Shown here piece after piece: positions 46,535-56,073 of a stretch of 64,000 nt of DNA; within the stretch, counting starts at the first letter, position 1, and each line of letters starts with the position of its first letter. The notes under the pieces were generated by a model. That model was not told the origin of the DNA. It made no database searches and saw only the letters and a program-made list of their open reading frames with translations. Made by a program: the position numbers and the translations under genes. Origin of the DNA: UBA6623 sp965248235 (GTDB lineage: Bacteria; Acidobacteriota; Terriglobia; Bryobacterales; UBA6623); assembly GCA_965248235.1 (NCBI GenBank), contig CBDFIU010000002.1, positions 992,001-1,056,000 of the forward strand. Direction: 5' to 3'.

Positions 46535-47570
46535 GATGAGTATTTACTTGACTCAGGTATTGGGAAATAGCCCCTACATGTTGTGGTCGTCCGTAGCGCG
46601 TGTCGCGGTGCCTCCGACCAGCGATTTGTAGGGTGCCGGTGGCACGGCGACGGCCTGTTGAACCAGGCGGTAAAAGAGCTTGCCTCGACTTCTGGACTTG
46701 CGGCGGTTGAAGCGGAAGGCGAATTCGTCGAGGTAGGAGTCGAGATGCTCGTGACTGACCGCTCCTTGATGCGCGCCCAGTATCCAGCGCTTCACTAGCG
46801 ACACCACGCGGTGCACCCGGGGGAGCAGTTTCGAGGCGCGCGCCGGTTGCCCCTCCAGGTAGCTCACCTCGTGGCGATAGCCGTCGCCTTCGAGCGGTTC
46901 GTATCCCAGCCAACCGTCGGTATGGACCACGCTGCCGGGTTCGATCGACTCGCCGACGAAGGCCATCAAGCTGTCCCCGGAGGCGTTGGGAATGGTGCGT
47001 ATCCGAACCCGCCCGATGCCGGCACCATCTTCCTCGGCCGCTACTACAATCAGCGCCTTAGCGTCGGTTTGGCGACCGCGCACGCCCTCCTCCAAGCCTC
47101 CTAAGTAAGTCTCGTCAACCTCCACGCGCCCGCTGAGCCGATCGCGTCCGGGCCGCACCATGGCGCGCCGGAGCTTATGCAACCAAGTCCAGGCCGTTTT
47201 GTAGCTGCCCAGGCCCAACACCCGCTGCAAGCCCAGCGCGCTCGCCCCGTTCTTCTGGCTCGTGAGCCACCACATGGCTCGAAACCAACTCTGGAGGGGT
47301 TGGCGGGTGTCTTGAAATATTGTGCCCGCCGTTGGAGAAGCTTGATGCCCGCAGCCGGCGCACTCCAGCAGCGCTGTCCGCACCGCCCACGCTTTGTCGT
47401 GCCCGCATCGCGGACAACGAAAACCCTCCGGCCAGCGGAGTTGACACAGATACTCTCGACAGGCCTGCTCGGTGGCGAAACGCGCCTCGAACTCGGCCAG
47501 ATTCCGAGGATAATCTTCCATTTCCCCGATCCTACATCTTGTGGTCACCTGAGTCAAGTAAATACCCATC
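46535..47570 (-). mobile_element. IS1595-family element, copy 4 (nested in IS1380 copy A)
   Basis: The target duplication ATGCGCAG (46527-46534, 47571-47578) lies inside the IS1380 right end. The right terminal repeat has one change (GATGAG instead of GATGGG), shared with copy 6, which shows that copies 4 and 6 descend from one insertion event duplicated with its host. Confidence 0.95.
46574..47521 (-). CDS. IS1595-family transposase (copy 4)
   Basis: 315 residues; one Thr-to-Ala change ('ILGAHQGAV', shared with copy 5) and one private silent change (TTA to CTA near 46797). Otherwise identical to copies 1-3, intact. Confidence 0.93.
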   Translation of the reverse strand: MEDYPRNLAEFEARFATEQACREYLCQLRWPEGFRCPRCGHDKAWAVRTALLECAGCGHQASPTAGTIFQDTRQPLQSWFRAMWWLTSQKNGASALGLQRVLGLGSYKTAWTWLHKLRRAMVRPGRDRLSGRVEVDETYLGGLEEGVRGRQTDAKALIVVAAEEDGAGIGRVRIRTIPNASGDSLMAFVGESIEPGSVVHTDGWLGYEPLEGDGYRHEVSYLEGQPARASKLLPRVHRVVSLVKRWILGAHQGAVSHEHLDSYLDEFAFRFNRRKSRSRGKLFYRLVQQAVAVPPAPYKSLVGGTATRATDDHNM

Positions 47571-47775
47571 ATGCGCAGATTCGGCGTAGCCGTCGCCGAT
47601 GGAGTTGTGGCGGTAGCGGCAGTCGTGTCAACACAGTGATTTAGCAAGTCGTCCTTTCTGCTGTTTCCCTCCCAGTTTGAGCCGCCTCCCAATCCCGGCG
47701 GGCAAAAGCGGGCTCACAAGCGGCATGTTCTCAGTAGCTTGCGGCAAGTGCATAAAATTCTATGCACAGCGCCCC

Positions 47776-49276
47776 TCAACGCAGCGCACCCTCCACCACC
47801 GGCGCGCAGCTTGATCCCGGCGGCGCCATCGCCCGCAGCCGCCGCATCAGCCGCTCGAACAGTCCCTGCTCCTGGTACTGATCGCTGTAGCTGATGCCCG
47901 TTCTACCGGCATGCCGCCAGATCTTGGCCGCCACGAACAGAAAGCGCAGCCGCGCCGTCGCCAGGGTGGTGTGCCGCAGCTTCTCCGGGGTGGCGTCGGC
48001 TTCGCGTTGGAACAGCAGCAGCCAGCAGTTGAGGTTGTAGGCCAGCATGACCAACTGAAAGTGATTGCGGTTCATGTCAAAGCGGCGCGAAGGATGGGCC
48101 GCCAGTCCGGCGTCGTTGTTGGCTTCTTTGATAAGGTTCTCCGCCCCGGCGCGCTGATTGTAAAACCACACCACCACCGCGATCGGCTCGGCGAGATTGG
48201 TCACAAACACGCGGTAGGTGTAAGCGCTGGTTTCAAACAACTGATATTGCTTGACCTCGTCGGTTTCCGGCTCCTTTTCATAACGCAGCGCGACAAAGCG
48301 GCAGGCCCTGCCCCAGCCTTGCGGCTGGTAGAGGAATTCGCATTCCGCAGCAGCGTCGCTGTGGGGCGAGGGCTTCCATTCGGCTTGCTGCAACTGCTCG
48401 ACCAGTCGCCTGGTCTTGCGCGCGAGGACGAACTGACAACGCGCTTGTTCGTAGGCTTCCACCGCTTCCCAGCAATAAAAGCCGGAATCGGCCCGCGCGA
48501 AAATCTTCTTCACGCCGGCTGGCCCGGAAAGCGCTCTCCAGGTGCGCCACAATCTCTTTGAAAATCTTCTTCACCCGTGGCAAAGCCCGGAAAGCGCTCT
48601 CCAGGTGCGCCACAATCTCTTTGCCCGTGGGCCGGTCGCCATGGCGCAACCCGCCCATCAGGTATTCGCGCGTCTCGGCCAGGAAAGTCAGTATCGGCTG
48701 GTAGCTGCGCTTGCCCTTGTTTTTGGGGTTGTAGCTCTTGCGTCCGCCCATCTGTCGGCCATAGAGCGTGTGCACGGTGGTGTCGGTGTCCAGGGTCACC
48801 GTGGTCAACCGCACGTTGGCCGCCGTCCAGACTCGTTCCCGCAGTTGGCGCTGCATCGACAGGATCTGCCGCGCCACGTTCAGATGCAGCGAGGCCAGAA
48901 AGCGCCACAGCGTGGATTGCGGCGGCAGCCGCGTCACTTTTAAGATGCCGGTCAGGATGGGGTCGCGAGCGATGAAGCGGAGTTGGTGGAGCCGCGCAAA
49001 GCCGACATAGAGGCCCAGCACGAGGGCCAGCACAAACTGGTAGAGGCTCATCACACGGGTGATTCGTTTGACGCTAAGGGTTTCTTCCACCAGCGCTTGG
49101 AAGTCGAGTCTTTCGAGCAGGGTGGCGACCGGCAGCAGGCCGCCGTAGGGAGTCAGATTCTTGCCGCGGAAGTTATAGGGCGTGGAAGCCCCTATTTTAT
49201 TGGGCTGCGGGGCCCTCGCGTCCAGGCCTTGTTTGACGGGCCTTGGGGAGCTATGCTGTTTTCGTTTGGTAACCAT
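47776..49276 (-). pseudogene. IS1380-family transposase, copy A, inactivated by an internal duplication
   Basis: Starts MVTKRKQHSSPRPVKQGLDA with AAGGAGG upstream. The DDE core 'VTLDTDTTVHTLYGRQMGGR' and 'KSYNPKNKGKRSYQPILTFL' is typical of IS1380. At about 48510-48620 a ~57-bp segment (GTGGCGCACCTGGAGAGCGC and neighbours) is present twice, which shifts the frame; the C-terminal half ('IFARADSGFYCWEAVEAYEQ' to 'VVEGALR') continues in another frame to 47776. A 3-bp difference (VLA versus VLVA) also separates it from copy B. Confidence 0.88.
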
Positions 49277-49415
49277 TTGGGTGACCTCCTTGGGGTGGGT
49301 TGGCGAAGCTGGAATCTTTGCCAGCCTACCTTTTCACCCCATGTTTTCGGGGGTCCCCAAATGGTCCCTTGCGGCTCAACCCTCCTCAGGTGCACCCCGC
49401 AGTGCATAATTCAGG

Positions 49416-49650
49416 TCTCAGGATCCGGACTCGTTTCCGGGGGGCAGGTCACCAGGCCCCCGAACGACCGGCTTGCCGGTCGTTCGCCCGAGAAGAGGTT
49501 GAGAGGTGGTTTGGGTGCCGGCCCTTACGGGCCGGCCCAACATTAATTCGGGCCGCTTGTGCGCGGCCGCGTCACGTTTCTATTGGGGCATTTGTCGGGC
49601 AAGGGGATGTAGATTCTATATTTGGGAGCGGCCCGCCCCCCGACCCCCCC
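49416..49650 (+). repeat. cluster of strong hairpins beside the IS1380 element
   Basis: Hairpin 1 has perfect 12-bp arms CGAACGACCGGC (49461-49472) and a 2-nt loop, to 49486. Hairpin 2 is GCCGGCCC-TTAC-GGGCCGGC (49517-49536). A third short stem GCCGC/GCGGC follows near 49550. No coding frame. These could be structured RNA or palindromic repeat units. Confidence 0.45.
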
Positions 49651-49728
49651 TAATCTTCTTTCTTCCTTTCGGCGGTCGCTCGGATCCGTCGAGCCGTCTC
49701 GCCGTTAACCTCCGACTGTCCGGATAGC

Positions 49729-49982
49729 TGGAAGGCGACACGCTGTTCGCGGCTTCCGTTTCGACCGAACCCACCTTTGCCGTGAACGGGCGTCGCCGAT
49801 TGTTTACATCGGCGCTGCTGCGAGGAAATTTCGTGCCGTCCTACGATGTGTCGCGAGACGGGAATCGATTTGTCGTCGTGGAACCGGTTGGGGAACGGCG
49901 GCCCGCAATCAAGGTTGTACGCAACTGGTTCGCGGAGTTCCAGGGCTCTCCGAGACGAGGCCGACAACCCGCGTTTTATTGA
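49729..49982 (+). pseudogene. C-terminal fragment of a kinase-TolB/PD40 protein
   Basis: The frame 'LEGDTLFAASVSTEPTFAVN', 'VPSYDVSRDGNRFVVVEP' and 'AIKVVRNWFAEFQG' aligns with the last 80 residues of the kinase at 32178 ('DTLYTVAISTRPTFTMGE', 'IYDVSLDGQRFVTVE', 'RIVHNWYEEFRD'). It is a relic of a third gene of this family; everything upstream is missing. Confidence 0.65.
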
Positions 49983-50006
49983 AACGTTGCCTATGGGCGC
50001 GCCGTC

Positions 50007-50138
50007 GGATTGCGCGCGTAAAGCTTCGATATAGAACCGCCGGTCTTCGTCGAGCAGGAAGACGTCCTGGCGGTTGTTGCCCCGTTGGGTGATGTGGTGC
50101 GGAACGCCCTCCGCCACCACCCGGGCTTGGCGTGACAT
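50007..50138 (-). pseudogene. RAYT (REP-associated tyrosine transposase) N-terminal fragment
   Basis: MSRQARVVAEGVPHHITQRG then 'NRQDVFLLDEDRRFYIEALR' is the start of the Y1/TnpA-REP family ('HHVTQRGN..Q.vF...eD...Y'). It stops matching after about 44 residues, before the HUH motif, so it cannot be active. It may be the ancestral mover of palindromes such as 8040-8150. Confidence 0.7.
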
Positions 50139-50204
50139 GTGGTGGTGAGGTCAGACTACCACAGTTAGCTGCCTGTTTTAATGCATAGGTGAGCCGGCGA
50201 AGAG

Positions 50205-50277
50205 GTCCTCCTGAGAGGGATAAAAAGCTAAGCGCAGCCGCCCAAGGCGGCGCCTTAGAACCCGAACTCAGGAGGAC
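50205..50277 (+). promoter_or_regulatory. hairpin that sequesters the transposase RBS; possible IS110 bridge-RNA part
   Basis: Outer arms GTCCTCCTGAG (50205-50215) and CTCAGGAGGAC (50267-50277), 11 bp perfect; inner stem CTAAG (50228-50232) with CTTAG (50254-50258) and GCCGCC-CAA-GGCGGC (50237-50251). The 3' arm contains AGGAGG, the ribosome binding site of the gene at 50282, so folding would block translation. IS110 elements carry a structured non-coding bridge RNA upstream of the transposase in one subgroup. Confidence 0.6.
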
Positions 50278-50281
50278 TGAA

Positions 50282-51283
50282 ATGCACTATATCGGACTCG
50301 ACGTCCACAAGCAAAGCGTCAGCTACTGCACCAAGACCGCCGCCGGGGAGTTGGTCGAGGAAGGTCGCATCGACGCCACCCGCGAAGCGCTCGCAAGTTG
50401 GGCCCAAACGCAACCGCCCTGGCGCGGGGCGATGGAAGCCACCTTGTTCAGCGGCTGGATCCACGACACGCTCGCGCCCTACGCCGACGACCTCGCCGTC
50501 GGACACCCCGCCGCCATGGAAGCCATCACGCGGGCCAAAAAGAAAAGCGATCGCCTCGATTCCGACAAGCTCGCCGACCTATGCCGCGTCAACCTGCTGC
50601 CGCGCGTGTGGATGCCGCCGCGCGAGCTGCGCGAATTGCGCCGCCTGCTGCGCTTTCGCCGACGCCTGGTCGAACAAGCGACCTGGTCGAAGAACCGCAT
50701 CGCGACCTTGATGATGGAAATCGGCGAGCCCTACGCCAAGTCCAAACTGCACGGCAAACGCTACTTCTACCGCTTTCTCGATGATCTGAAGGCAAGCGAA
50801 ACCGACCTTCTCCTGTTGGCCGCGAGCCGCGACCGTCTGGAGGATTCCGCCGAGCTCGCCCGGCTTGTCGAGAAACGCCTGCTCGAGCATCCGCTGTTGT
50901 GCGAGCGTGTGGCGAGGTTGCAAACGATCCCGGGCGTCGGGGCGATCACGGCGCTCACGTGGGCGGTCGAGATCGGCGACCCGCGGCGCTTTCGCTCGCT
51001 CGATCGCGCGGTGAGCTACTGCGGGCTCTGCGCGCGGCTCAACGAATCGGCGGGCAAGAGCAAACGCGGCCCGCTGTCGAAGCAACGCAACCCGCATCTG
51101 CAACACGTGCTGATCGAAGCCGCCAAGCTTGCGCCGCGCTGGAACGAGCCGTTGGCCGGGTTGTATCAAAGCGAACTCGAGCGCGGACATCGCAATCGCG
51201 CGACGATTCGCGTGGCCCGCAAGCTGGTGGCGATGCTGCTCGCCATCGACCGCCGCCAAAGCGGCTACGAAGCGCGAGACTAG
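50282..51283 (+). CDS. IS110-family transposase (DEDD recombinase)
   Basis: 333 residues from ATG 50282, five bases after the AGGAGGAC. The RuvC-like N-terminal domain starts 'MHYIGLDVHKQSVSYC' (first Asp), followed by 'AMEATLFSGWIHDTL' (Glu) and 'KSDRLDSDKLADLCR' (Asp pair). The C-terminal Transposase_20 domain has 'LQTIPGVGAITALTWAVEIG' and the catalytic-serine region 'SYCGLCARLNESAGKS' with 'RNPHLQHVLIEAA'. It makes RNA-guided cut-and-paste recombination. The element ends cannot be fixed; no terminal repeats are expected. Confidence 0.92.
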   Translation: MHYIGLDVHKQSVSYCTKTAAGELVEEGRIDATREALASWAQTQPPWRGAMEATLFSGWIHDTLAPYADDLAVGHPAAMEAITRAKKKSDRLDSDKLADLCRVNLLPRVWMPPRELRELRRLLRFRRRLVEQATWSKNRIATLMMEIGEPYAKSKLHGKRYFYRFLDDLKASETDLLLLAASRDRLEDSAELARLVEKRLLEHPLLCERVARLQTIPGVGAITALTWAVEIGDPRRFRSLDRAVSYCGLCARLNESAGKSKRGPLSKQRNPHLQHVLIEAAKLAPRWNEPLAGLYQSELERGHRNRATIRVARKLVAMLLAIDRRQSGYEARD

Positions 51284-51589
51284 CGACGTAGCGATGCGCT
51301 GAACGACTTTCCGCCGGGCCTCGGCGTTCGGTGACTCCGTAACGGCTCCGCCGCGGCGGCGCCCGAGACGGCATGGTGACTGTTTCGAGGCCGGCGGAAT
51401 CGACTTTGTTGGACCCGAACTGAATCTTCCGCGACGGCGCGCCTTGGCGTGCCCGAGGCGGCTCATGGATGTCTGGTCGCGCCCGAGGCGGGCGGTGATC
51501 GAAGTGAATGCGATTCGGTGACGGGAGTTCGTAGGCGTGGCAAGACGCCACCAATCACGCGGACTCTGATCCGCCAACGCCGGACCTGC
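51284..51589 (+). other. IS110 downstream flank
   Basis: GC-rich non-coding DNA. It may include the right end of the IS110 element, whose boundary cannot be determined from sequence alone. Confidence 0.4.
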
Positions 51590-51754
51590 GTCGGGTGACG
51601 AGGGCCGTCCATCGCCCTCGAAAATCTTCCAATAAGCGGCTGAGCGGAACCCGTCAAGGGTTCGCTTCGCCGCTGCGCGCCCTTGACTGAACCCGCTCAG
51701 CCGCCCAACCCCCCTAATACGAGGGCGATGGACTCCGAGCGTCGCTCACCCGAC
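51590..51754. repeat. nested inverted repeat (MITE-like or structured RNA), ~165 bp
   Basis: Outer arms pair GTCGGGTGA and GTCCATCGCCCTCG (51590-51620) with CGAGGGCGATGGAC and TCACCCGAC (51720-51754). Inside, GCGGCTGAGCGG (51636-51647) pairs with CCGCTCAGCCGC (51693-51704), and GTCAAGGG (51653-51660) with CCCTTGAC (51680-51687). Four stacked stems make a long hairpin. Confidence 0.6.
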
Positions 51755-52420
51755 CCGAATCGAGAGCGACGATTGCTTCGCCCTTTCTCCATCACCCATC
51801 CCTCACCAACAGCGGGCTGACTGCGTCCACCCCTTGCGGACACTTGACAGATACCTATCATGGATGTCACCGATCTCCCCCGATCTCCCACTCCGGCGTA
51901 CAGATCCGAGAACACCGCGGTTCTAACGCCATAGGAACCGCTTGTGACCGTCAAGCGAAATGCTGGAGGGTCACCCACATTGGCCTGTATGTCCAACGAG
52001 GACAAGTCGATCAGGGGGTAGCGGTCACAGCTTCCAAGTTGAGAAGCGTGGCCACCGGACCGAGGCGCTGTCGGGAACAAGGACGCTTCCCAAGATCGGT
52101 GCGGTCGTTAAATCTCCTCTGGTCATGTCCAGGATTTACATGCTCAACCGATCGCCGCGACTCGCCAGTGCCAATTCGCGTCGCGCCCAACCTCGCTGCC
52201 TTGACCGTCCGGCAACGCCCTGTCGGTATCGCCCACAACGTAAGTTGCCGCCCCATGCACGGCTACACCTGTCCCCATTTCTTGCAGCCGGTTTTCCCCC
52301 TCAGGTCGGATTCGGAGTGGGCACGAAATTTCCCGACAGTAATGCTGGGGAGAGCACTATGTGATTTACTTCGGGGACTTAGTCCCGCTCGATCCCCAGG
52401 GGAAGACCGGCGCTGGCGAC
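51755..52420. other. non-coding region with no recognised gene
   Basis: Long open frames on both strands have no recognisable domain and unnatural composition. I see nothing to annotate. Confidence 0.45.
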
Positions 52421-54157
52421 CTAAACCGGGCACGGAATCAGGGATCGAATCGCTTGGGACAGCGATGTCAACGGATCCGCTTGGGCGGGAGACAAGACAC
52501 CCCCGACGACATGTGCGTTCACCCGGTCGATGAAATCCTGTAGGGCGCCGCAGGCGGGCTCCCGCTGGTCTTTGTTCAAGCGGCCGATGGCTTGGTTCAA
52601 CTCCTTGGCAAGCGAGTTGGCTTGTCCTTTACTGAGGGGCCCGGTTGGCGCGACCAAACCCTGAACCATGCTCCCGAGCGTTTGAAGTTGAGTGAAGAAG
52701 GGGGGAGTTGCGAACGCGAAGGAATTTACCCTCCCAGGAAACCCTGGGGGGATGCCGGAGTTCGCGGGGCCCCAGCTAGCACCCCCGTCCGTGGTCTTGA
52801 AGACGCCATCCGGGGTCCCTGCATAGAGGGTCTCGGTTTCGGTTGGATCCAAACCCAAGGCGCCGACCGACTTACCCACCGCCTCGGTGGGTAACCCGGT
52901 GTTCATCGGTGCCCAGTTCGCCCCGCCATCGGTGCTCTTGGCAACACCCACATCCGGCGCACCGCCATCGGTCCTAGCGTATATGGTCGTAGGTTCTGAT
53001 GGGTCGACCACCAATTCTTCAACGAAAAAGTCCGTGATGCCGGTGCTGCTGTCTCCCCACGTAGCACCGCCGTCCGTACTCTTGTCGAGGCGGGAAAAAG
53101 GGCCGCCCAAGTAGACCGTGTCTAGATGAGCAGGGTCAATAGCCAGCGTGAATCCTAACGCCGTATCGACTTGGATCCAGTTTGCACCACCGTCAGTGGT
53201 CTTGTACGTGCCCAGACCTGACGGGCCGGTTATGTAGAGCGTATTTGGACTCGCGGCATGCATCGCAATACCACGAACGTCACGGTGATCCTGGTCTGGG
53301 ACTAGCCCGTTGTTAACGGGCTCCCAGGATGCTCCCCCGTTTGTGCTCTTGAAGACTCCTTCCCCTTCCTGCCCAAATACCCCGATTGTGGCGTAGATCG
53401 TGGAGGGACTCGTCGGATCAATGAGGATCCCCGTAATGCCTGTCGGCGGGAGCCCCAACACAATTCCGTTGTTGGCCAAGACCCAAGTCTCCCCTCCATC
53501 CGTGCTCTTCAAGACGCCGCTGTTCCCTACCCCGTAGATCGCGGCGGGGTTGGTAGGATCCACGGCTAGATTGAGGCTGATATCCGGGTCGGAGGGTGAG
53601 AGGTGCAAATTCGCGGTTACCTGAAATAACACCTGAAGCTCGAGTACGGCTGGCGGAACCGCGGCAGCCGGCACGCGAACATTCGTGATACGAATGAGGG
53701 TCTGGAATGGAAAGCAGTTGCCCGATCCGTCGTCTGTCCCGCAATCAATGGGATTACCAGTATCGTTGGGTGCGCCGGGAATGGGTATGTTGACCCCTTG
53801 CCACACCAATGGATTGATGTCGCCCGGAACATAGCGGCCGTATTGTGGTTTTGGGAAACGCGGGTCCGGCCCGCCGAATGTCGACGTCGTGACCGGGTCG
53901 GCGTGGTTTTCATTGATGATCAATACTGCGTCGGTTATGTCCGGGCCTTCTCCGAAATCGATATTGTTCGTGACGCCCAACAGGCCGTTGTCCGCGCCAA
54001 ATAGCTCGTGGTACCCGTAGGACAGGCTCACATCCGCCGTGACGTATTGCTCATAACTCCCGTCAGCGATGGGATTCTCACAGAACAACACAATGTCCCC
54101 CGTTAGCTCCGCGAACCCGGTGCCTCGTATCAGGGGCGTTGCTGCCGTTGTCTGAAA
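52421..54157 (-). CDS. secreted BNR/sortilin-like propeller protein, N-terminus cut by IS1380 copy B
   Basis: The frame reads from the element edge as 'FQTTAATPLIRGTGFAELTG' and 'DIVLFCENPIADGSYEQYVT', the start of a mature extracellular domain with no signal peptide left. Then come many blades of the form 'DPTNPAAIYGVGNSGVLKST' and 'DGGETWVLANNGI' (Asp-box/BNR). The last 90 residues ('LNQAIGRLNKDQREPACGAL' and 'DFIDRVNAHVVGG') are a helical tail common in Acidobacteria secreted proteins. About 578 residues remain; translation may start internally at the GTG 54091. Confidence 0.75.
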   Translation of the reverse strand, partial: FQTTAATPLIRGTGFAELTGDIVLFCENPIADGSYEQYVTADVSLSYGYHELFGADNGLLGVTNNIDFGEGPDITDAVLIINENHADPVTTSTFGGPDPRFPKPQYGRYVPGDINPLVWQGVNIPIPGAPNDTGNPIDCGTDDGSGNCFPFQTLIRITNVRVPAAAVPPAVLELQVLFQVTANLHLSPSDPDISLNLAVDPTNPAAIYGVGNSGVLKSTDGGETWVLANNGIVLGLPPTGITGILIDPTSPSTIYATIGVFGQEGEGVFKSTNGGASWEPVNNGLVPDQDHRDVRGIAMHAASPNTLYITGPSGLGTYKTTDGGANWIQVDTALGFTLAIDPAHLDTVYLGGPFSRLDKSTDGGATWGDSSTGITDFFVEELVVDPSEPTTIYARTDGGAPDVGVAKSTDGGANWAPMNTGLPTEAVGKSVGALGLDPTETETLYAGTPDGVFKTTDGGASWGPANSGIPPGFPGRVNSFAFATPPFFTQLQTLGSMVQGLVAPTGPLSKGQANSLAKELNQAIGRLNKDQREPACGALQDFIDRVNAHVVGGVLSPAQADPLTSLSQAIRSLIPCPV

Positions 54158-55037
54158 CCTGAATTATGCACTGCGGGGTGCACCTGAGGAGGGTTGAGCC
54201 GCAAGGGACCATTTGGGGACCCCCGAAAACATGGGGTGAAAAGGTAGGCTGGCAAAGATTCCAGCTTCGCCAACCCACCCCAAGGAGGTCACCCAAATGG
54301 TTACCAAACGAAAACAGCATAGCTCCCCAAGGCCCGTCAAACAAGGCCTGGACGCGAGGGCCCCGCAGCCCAATAAAATAGGGGCTTCCACGCCCTATAA
54401 CTTCCGCGGCAAGAATCTGACTCCCTACGGCGGCCTGCTGCCGGTCGCCACCCTGCTCGAAAGACTCGACTTCCAAGCGCTGGCGGAAGAAACCCTTAGC
54501 GTCAAACGAATCACCCGTGTGATGAGCCTCTACCAGTTTGTGCTGGCCCTCGTGCTGGGCCTCTATGTCGGCTTTGCGCGGCTCCACCAACTCCGCTTCA
54601 TCGCTCGCGACCCCATCCTGACCGGCATCTTAAAAGTGACGCGGCTGCCGCCGCAATCCACGCTGTGGCGCTTTCTGGCCTCGCTGCATCTGAACGTGGC
54701 GCGGCAGATCCTGTCGATGCAGCGCCAACTGCGGGAACGAGTCTGGACGGCGGCCAACGTGCGGTTGACCACGGTGACCCTGGACACCGACACCACCGTG
54801 CACACGCTCTATGGCCGACAGATGGGCGGACGCAAGAGCTACAACCCCAAAAACAAGGGCAAGCGCAGCTACCAGCCGATACTGACTTTCCTGGCCGAGA
54901 CGCGCGAATACCTGATGGGCGGGTTGCGCCATGGCGACCGGCCCACGGGCAAAGAGATTGTGGCGCACCTGGAGAGCGCTTTCCGGGCTTTGCCAGCCGG
55001 CGTGAAGAAGATTTTCGCGCGGGCCGATTCCGGCTTT

Positions 55038-56073
55038 GATGGGTATTTACTTGACTCAGGTGACCACAAGATGTAGGATCGGGGAAATGGAAGATTATCC
55101 TCGGAATCTGGCCGAGTTCGAGGGGCGTTTCGCCACCGAGCAGGCCTGTCGAGAGTATCTGTGTCAACTCCGCTGGCCGGAGGGTTTTCGTTGTCCGCGA
55201 TGCGGGCACGACAAAGCGTGGGCGGTGCGGACAGCGCTGCTGGAGTGCGCCGGCTGCGGGCATCAAGCTTCTCCAACGGCGGGCACAATATTTCAAGACA
55301 CCCGCCAACCCCTCCAGAGTTGGTTTCGAGCGATGTGGTGGCTCACGAGCCAGAAGAACGGGGCGAGCGCGCTGGGCTTGCAGCGGGTGTTGGGCCTGGG
55401 CAGCTACAAAACGGCCTGGACTTGGTTGCATAAGCTCCGGCGCGCCATGGTGCGGCCCGGACGCGATCGGCTCAGCGGGCGCGTGGAGGTTGACGAGACT
55501 TACTTAGGAGGCTTGGAGGAGGGCGTGCGCGGTCGCCAAACCGACGCTAAGGCGCTGATTGTAGTAGCGGCCGAGGAAGATGGTGCCGGCATCGGGCGGG
55601 TTCGGATACGCACCATTCCCAACGCCTCCGGGGACAGCTTGATGGCCTTCGTCGGCGAGTCGATCGAACCCGGCAGCGTGGTCCATACCGACGGTTGGCT
55701 GGGATACGAACCGCTCGAAGGCGACGGCTATCGCCACGAGGTGAGCTACCTGGAGGGGCAACCGGCGCGCGCCTCGAAACTGCTCCCCCGGGTGCACCGC
55801 GTGGTGTCGTTAGTGAAGCGCTGGATACTGGGCGCGCATCAAGGAGCGGTCAGTCACGAGCATCTCGACTCCTACCTCGACGAATTCGCCTTCCGCTTCA
55901 ACCGCCGCAAGTCCAGAAGTCGAGGCAAGCTCTTTTACCGCCTGGTTCAACAGGCCGTCGCCGTGCCACCGGCACCCTACAAATCGCTGGTCGGAGGCAC
56001 CGCGACACGCGCTACGGACGACCACAACATGTAGGGGCTATTTCCCAATACCTGAGTCAAGTAAATACCCATC
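55038..56073 (+). mobile_element. IS1595-family element, copy 5 (inside IS1380 copy B transposase)
   Basis: Target duplication CCGGCTTT at 55030-55037 and 56074-56081. This insertion is absent from IS1380 copy A and so post-dates the duplication. Confidence 0.95.
55087..56034 (+). CDS. IS1595-family transposase (copy 5)
   Basis: 315 residues. Private Ala-to-Gly near the start ('AEFEGRFATEQ') and a silent C-to-G change near 55332; it shares Thr-to-Ala ('ILGAHQ') with copy 4, which suggests that copy 4, or its progenitor, is the source. Confidence 0.94.
   Translation: MEDYPRNLAEFEGRFATEQACREYLCQLRWPEGFRCPRCGHDKAWAVRTALLECAGCGHQASPTAGTIFQDTRQPLQSWFRAMWWLTSQKNGASALGLQRVLGLGSYKTAWTWLHKLRRAMVRPGRDRLSGRVEVDETYLGGLEEGVRGRQTDAKALIVVAAEEDGAGIGRVRIRTIPNASGDSLMAFVGESIEPGSVVHTDGWLGYEPLEGDGYRHEVSYLEGQPARASKLLPRVHRVVSLVKRWILGAHQGAVSHEHLDSYLDEFAFRFNRRKSRSRGKLFYRLVQQAVAVPPAPYKSLVGGTATRATDDHNM

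Larger units (their letters stand above)
46519..49415 (-). mobile_element. IS1380-family element, copy A, with a nested IS1595
   Basis: The outer ends are CCTGAATTATGC inverted repeats (46519 and, reversed, ending 49415). The element is about 1.85 kb without the nested IS1595 at 46535-47570. The flanks do not match (TGACA left, TCTCA right), so the original target duplication is lost or rearranged. Its transposase is broken. Confidence 0.85.

Noticed and set aside
51844..52533. 229-residue plus-strand frame
   Set aside because: No recognisable domain; overlaps the BNR gene end and looks like chance.
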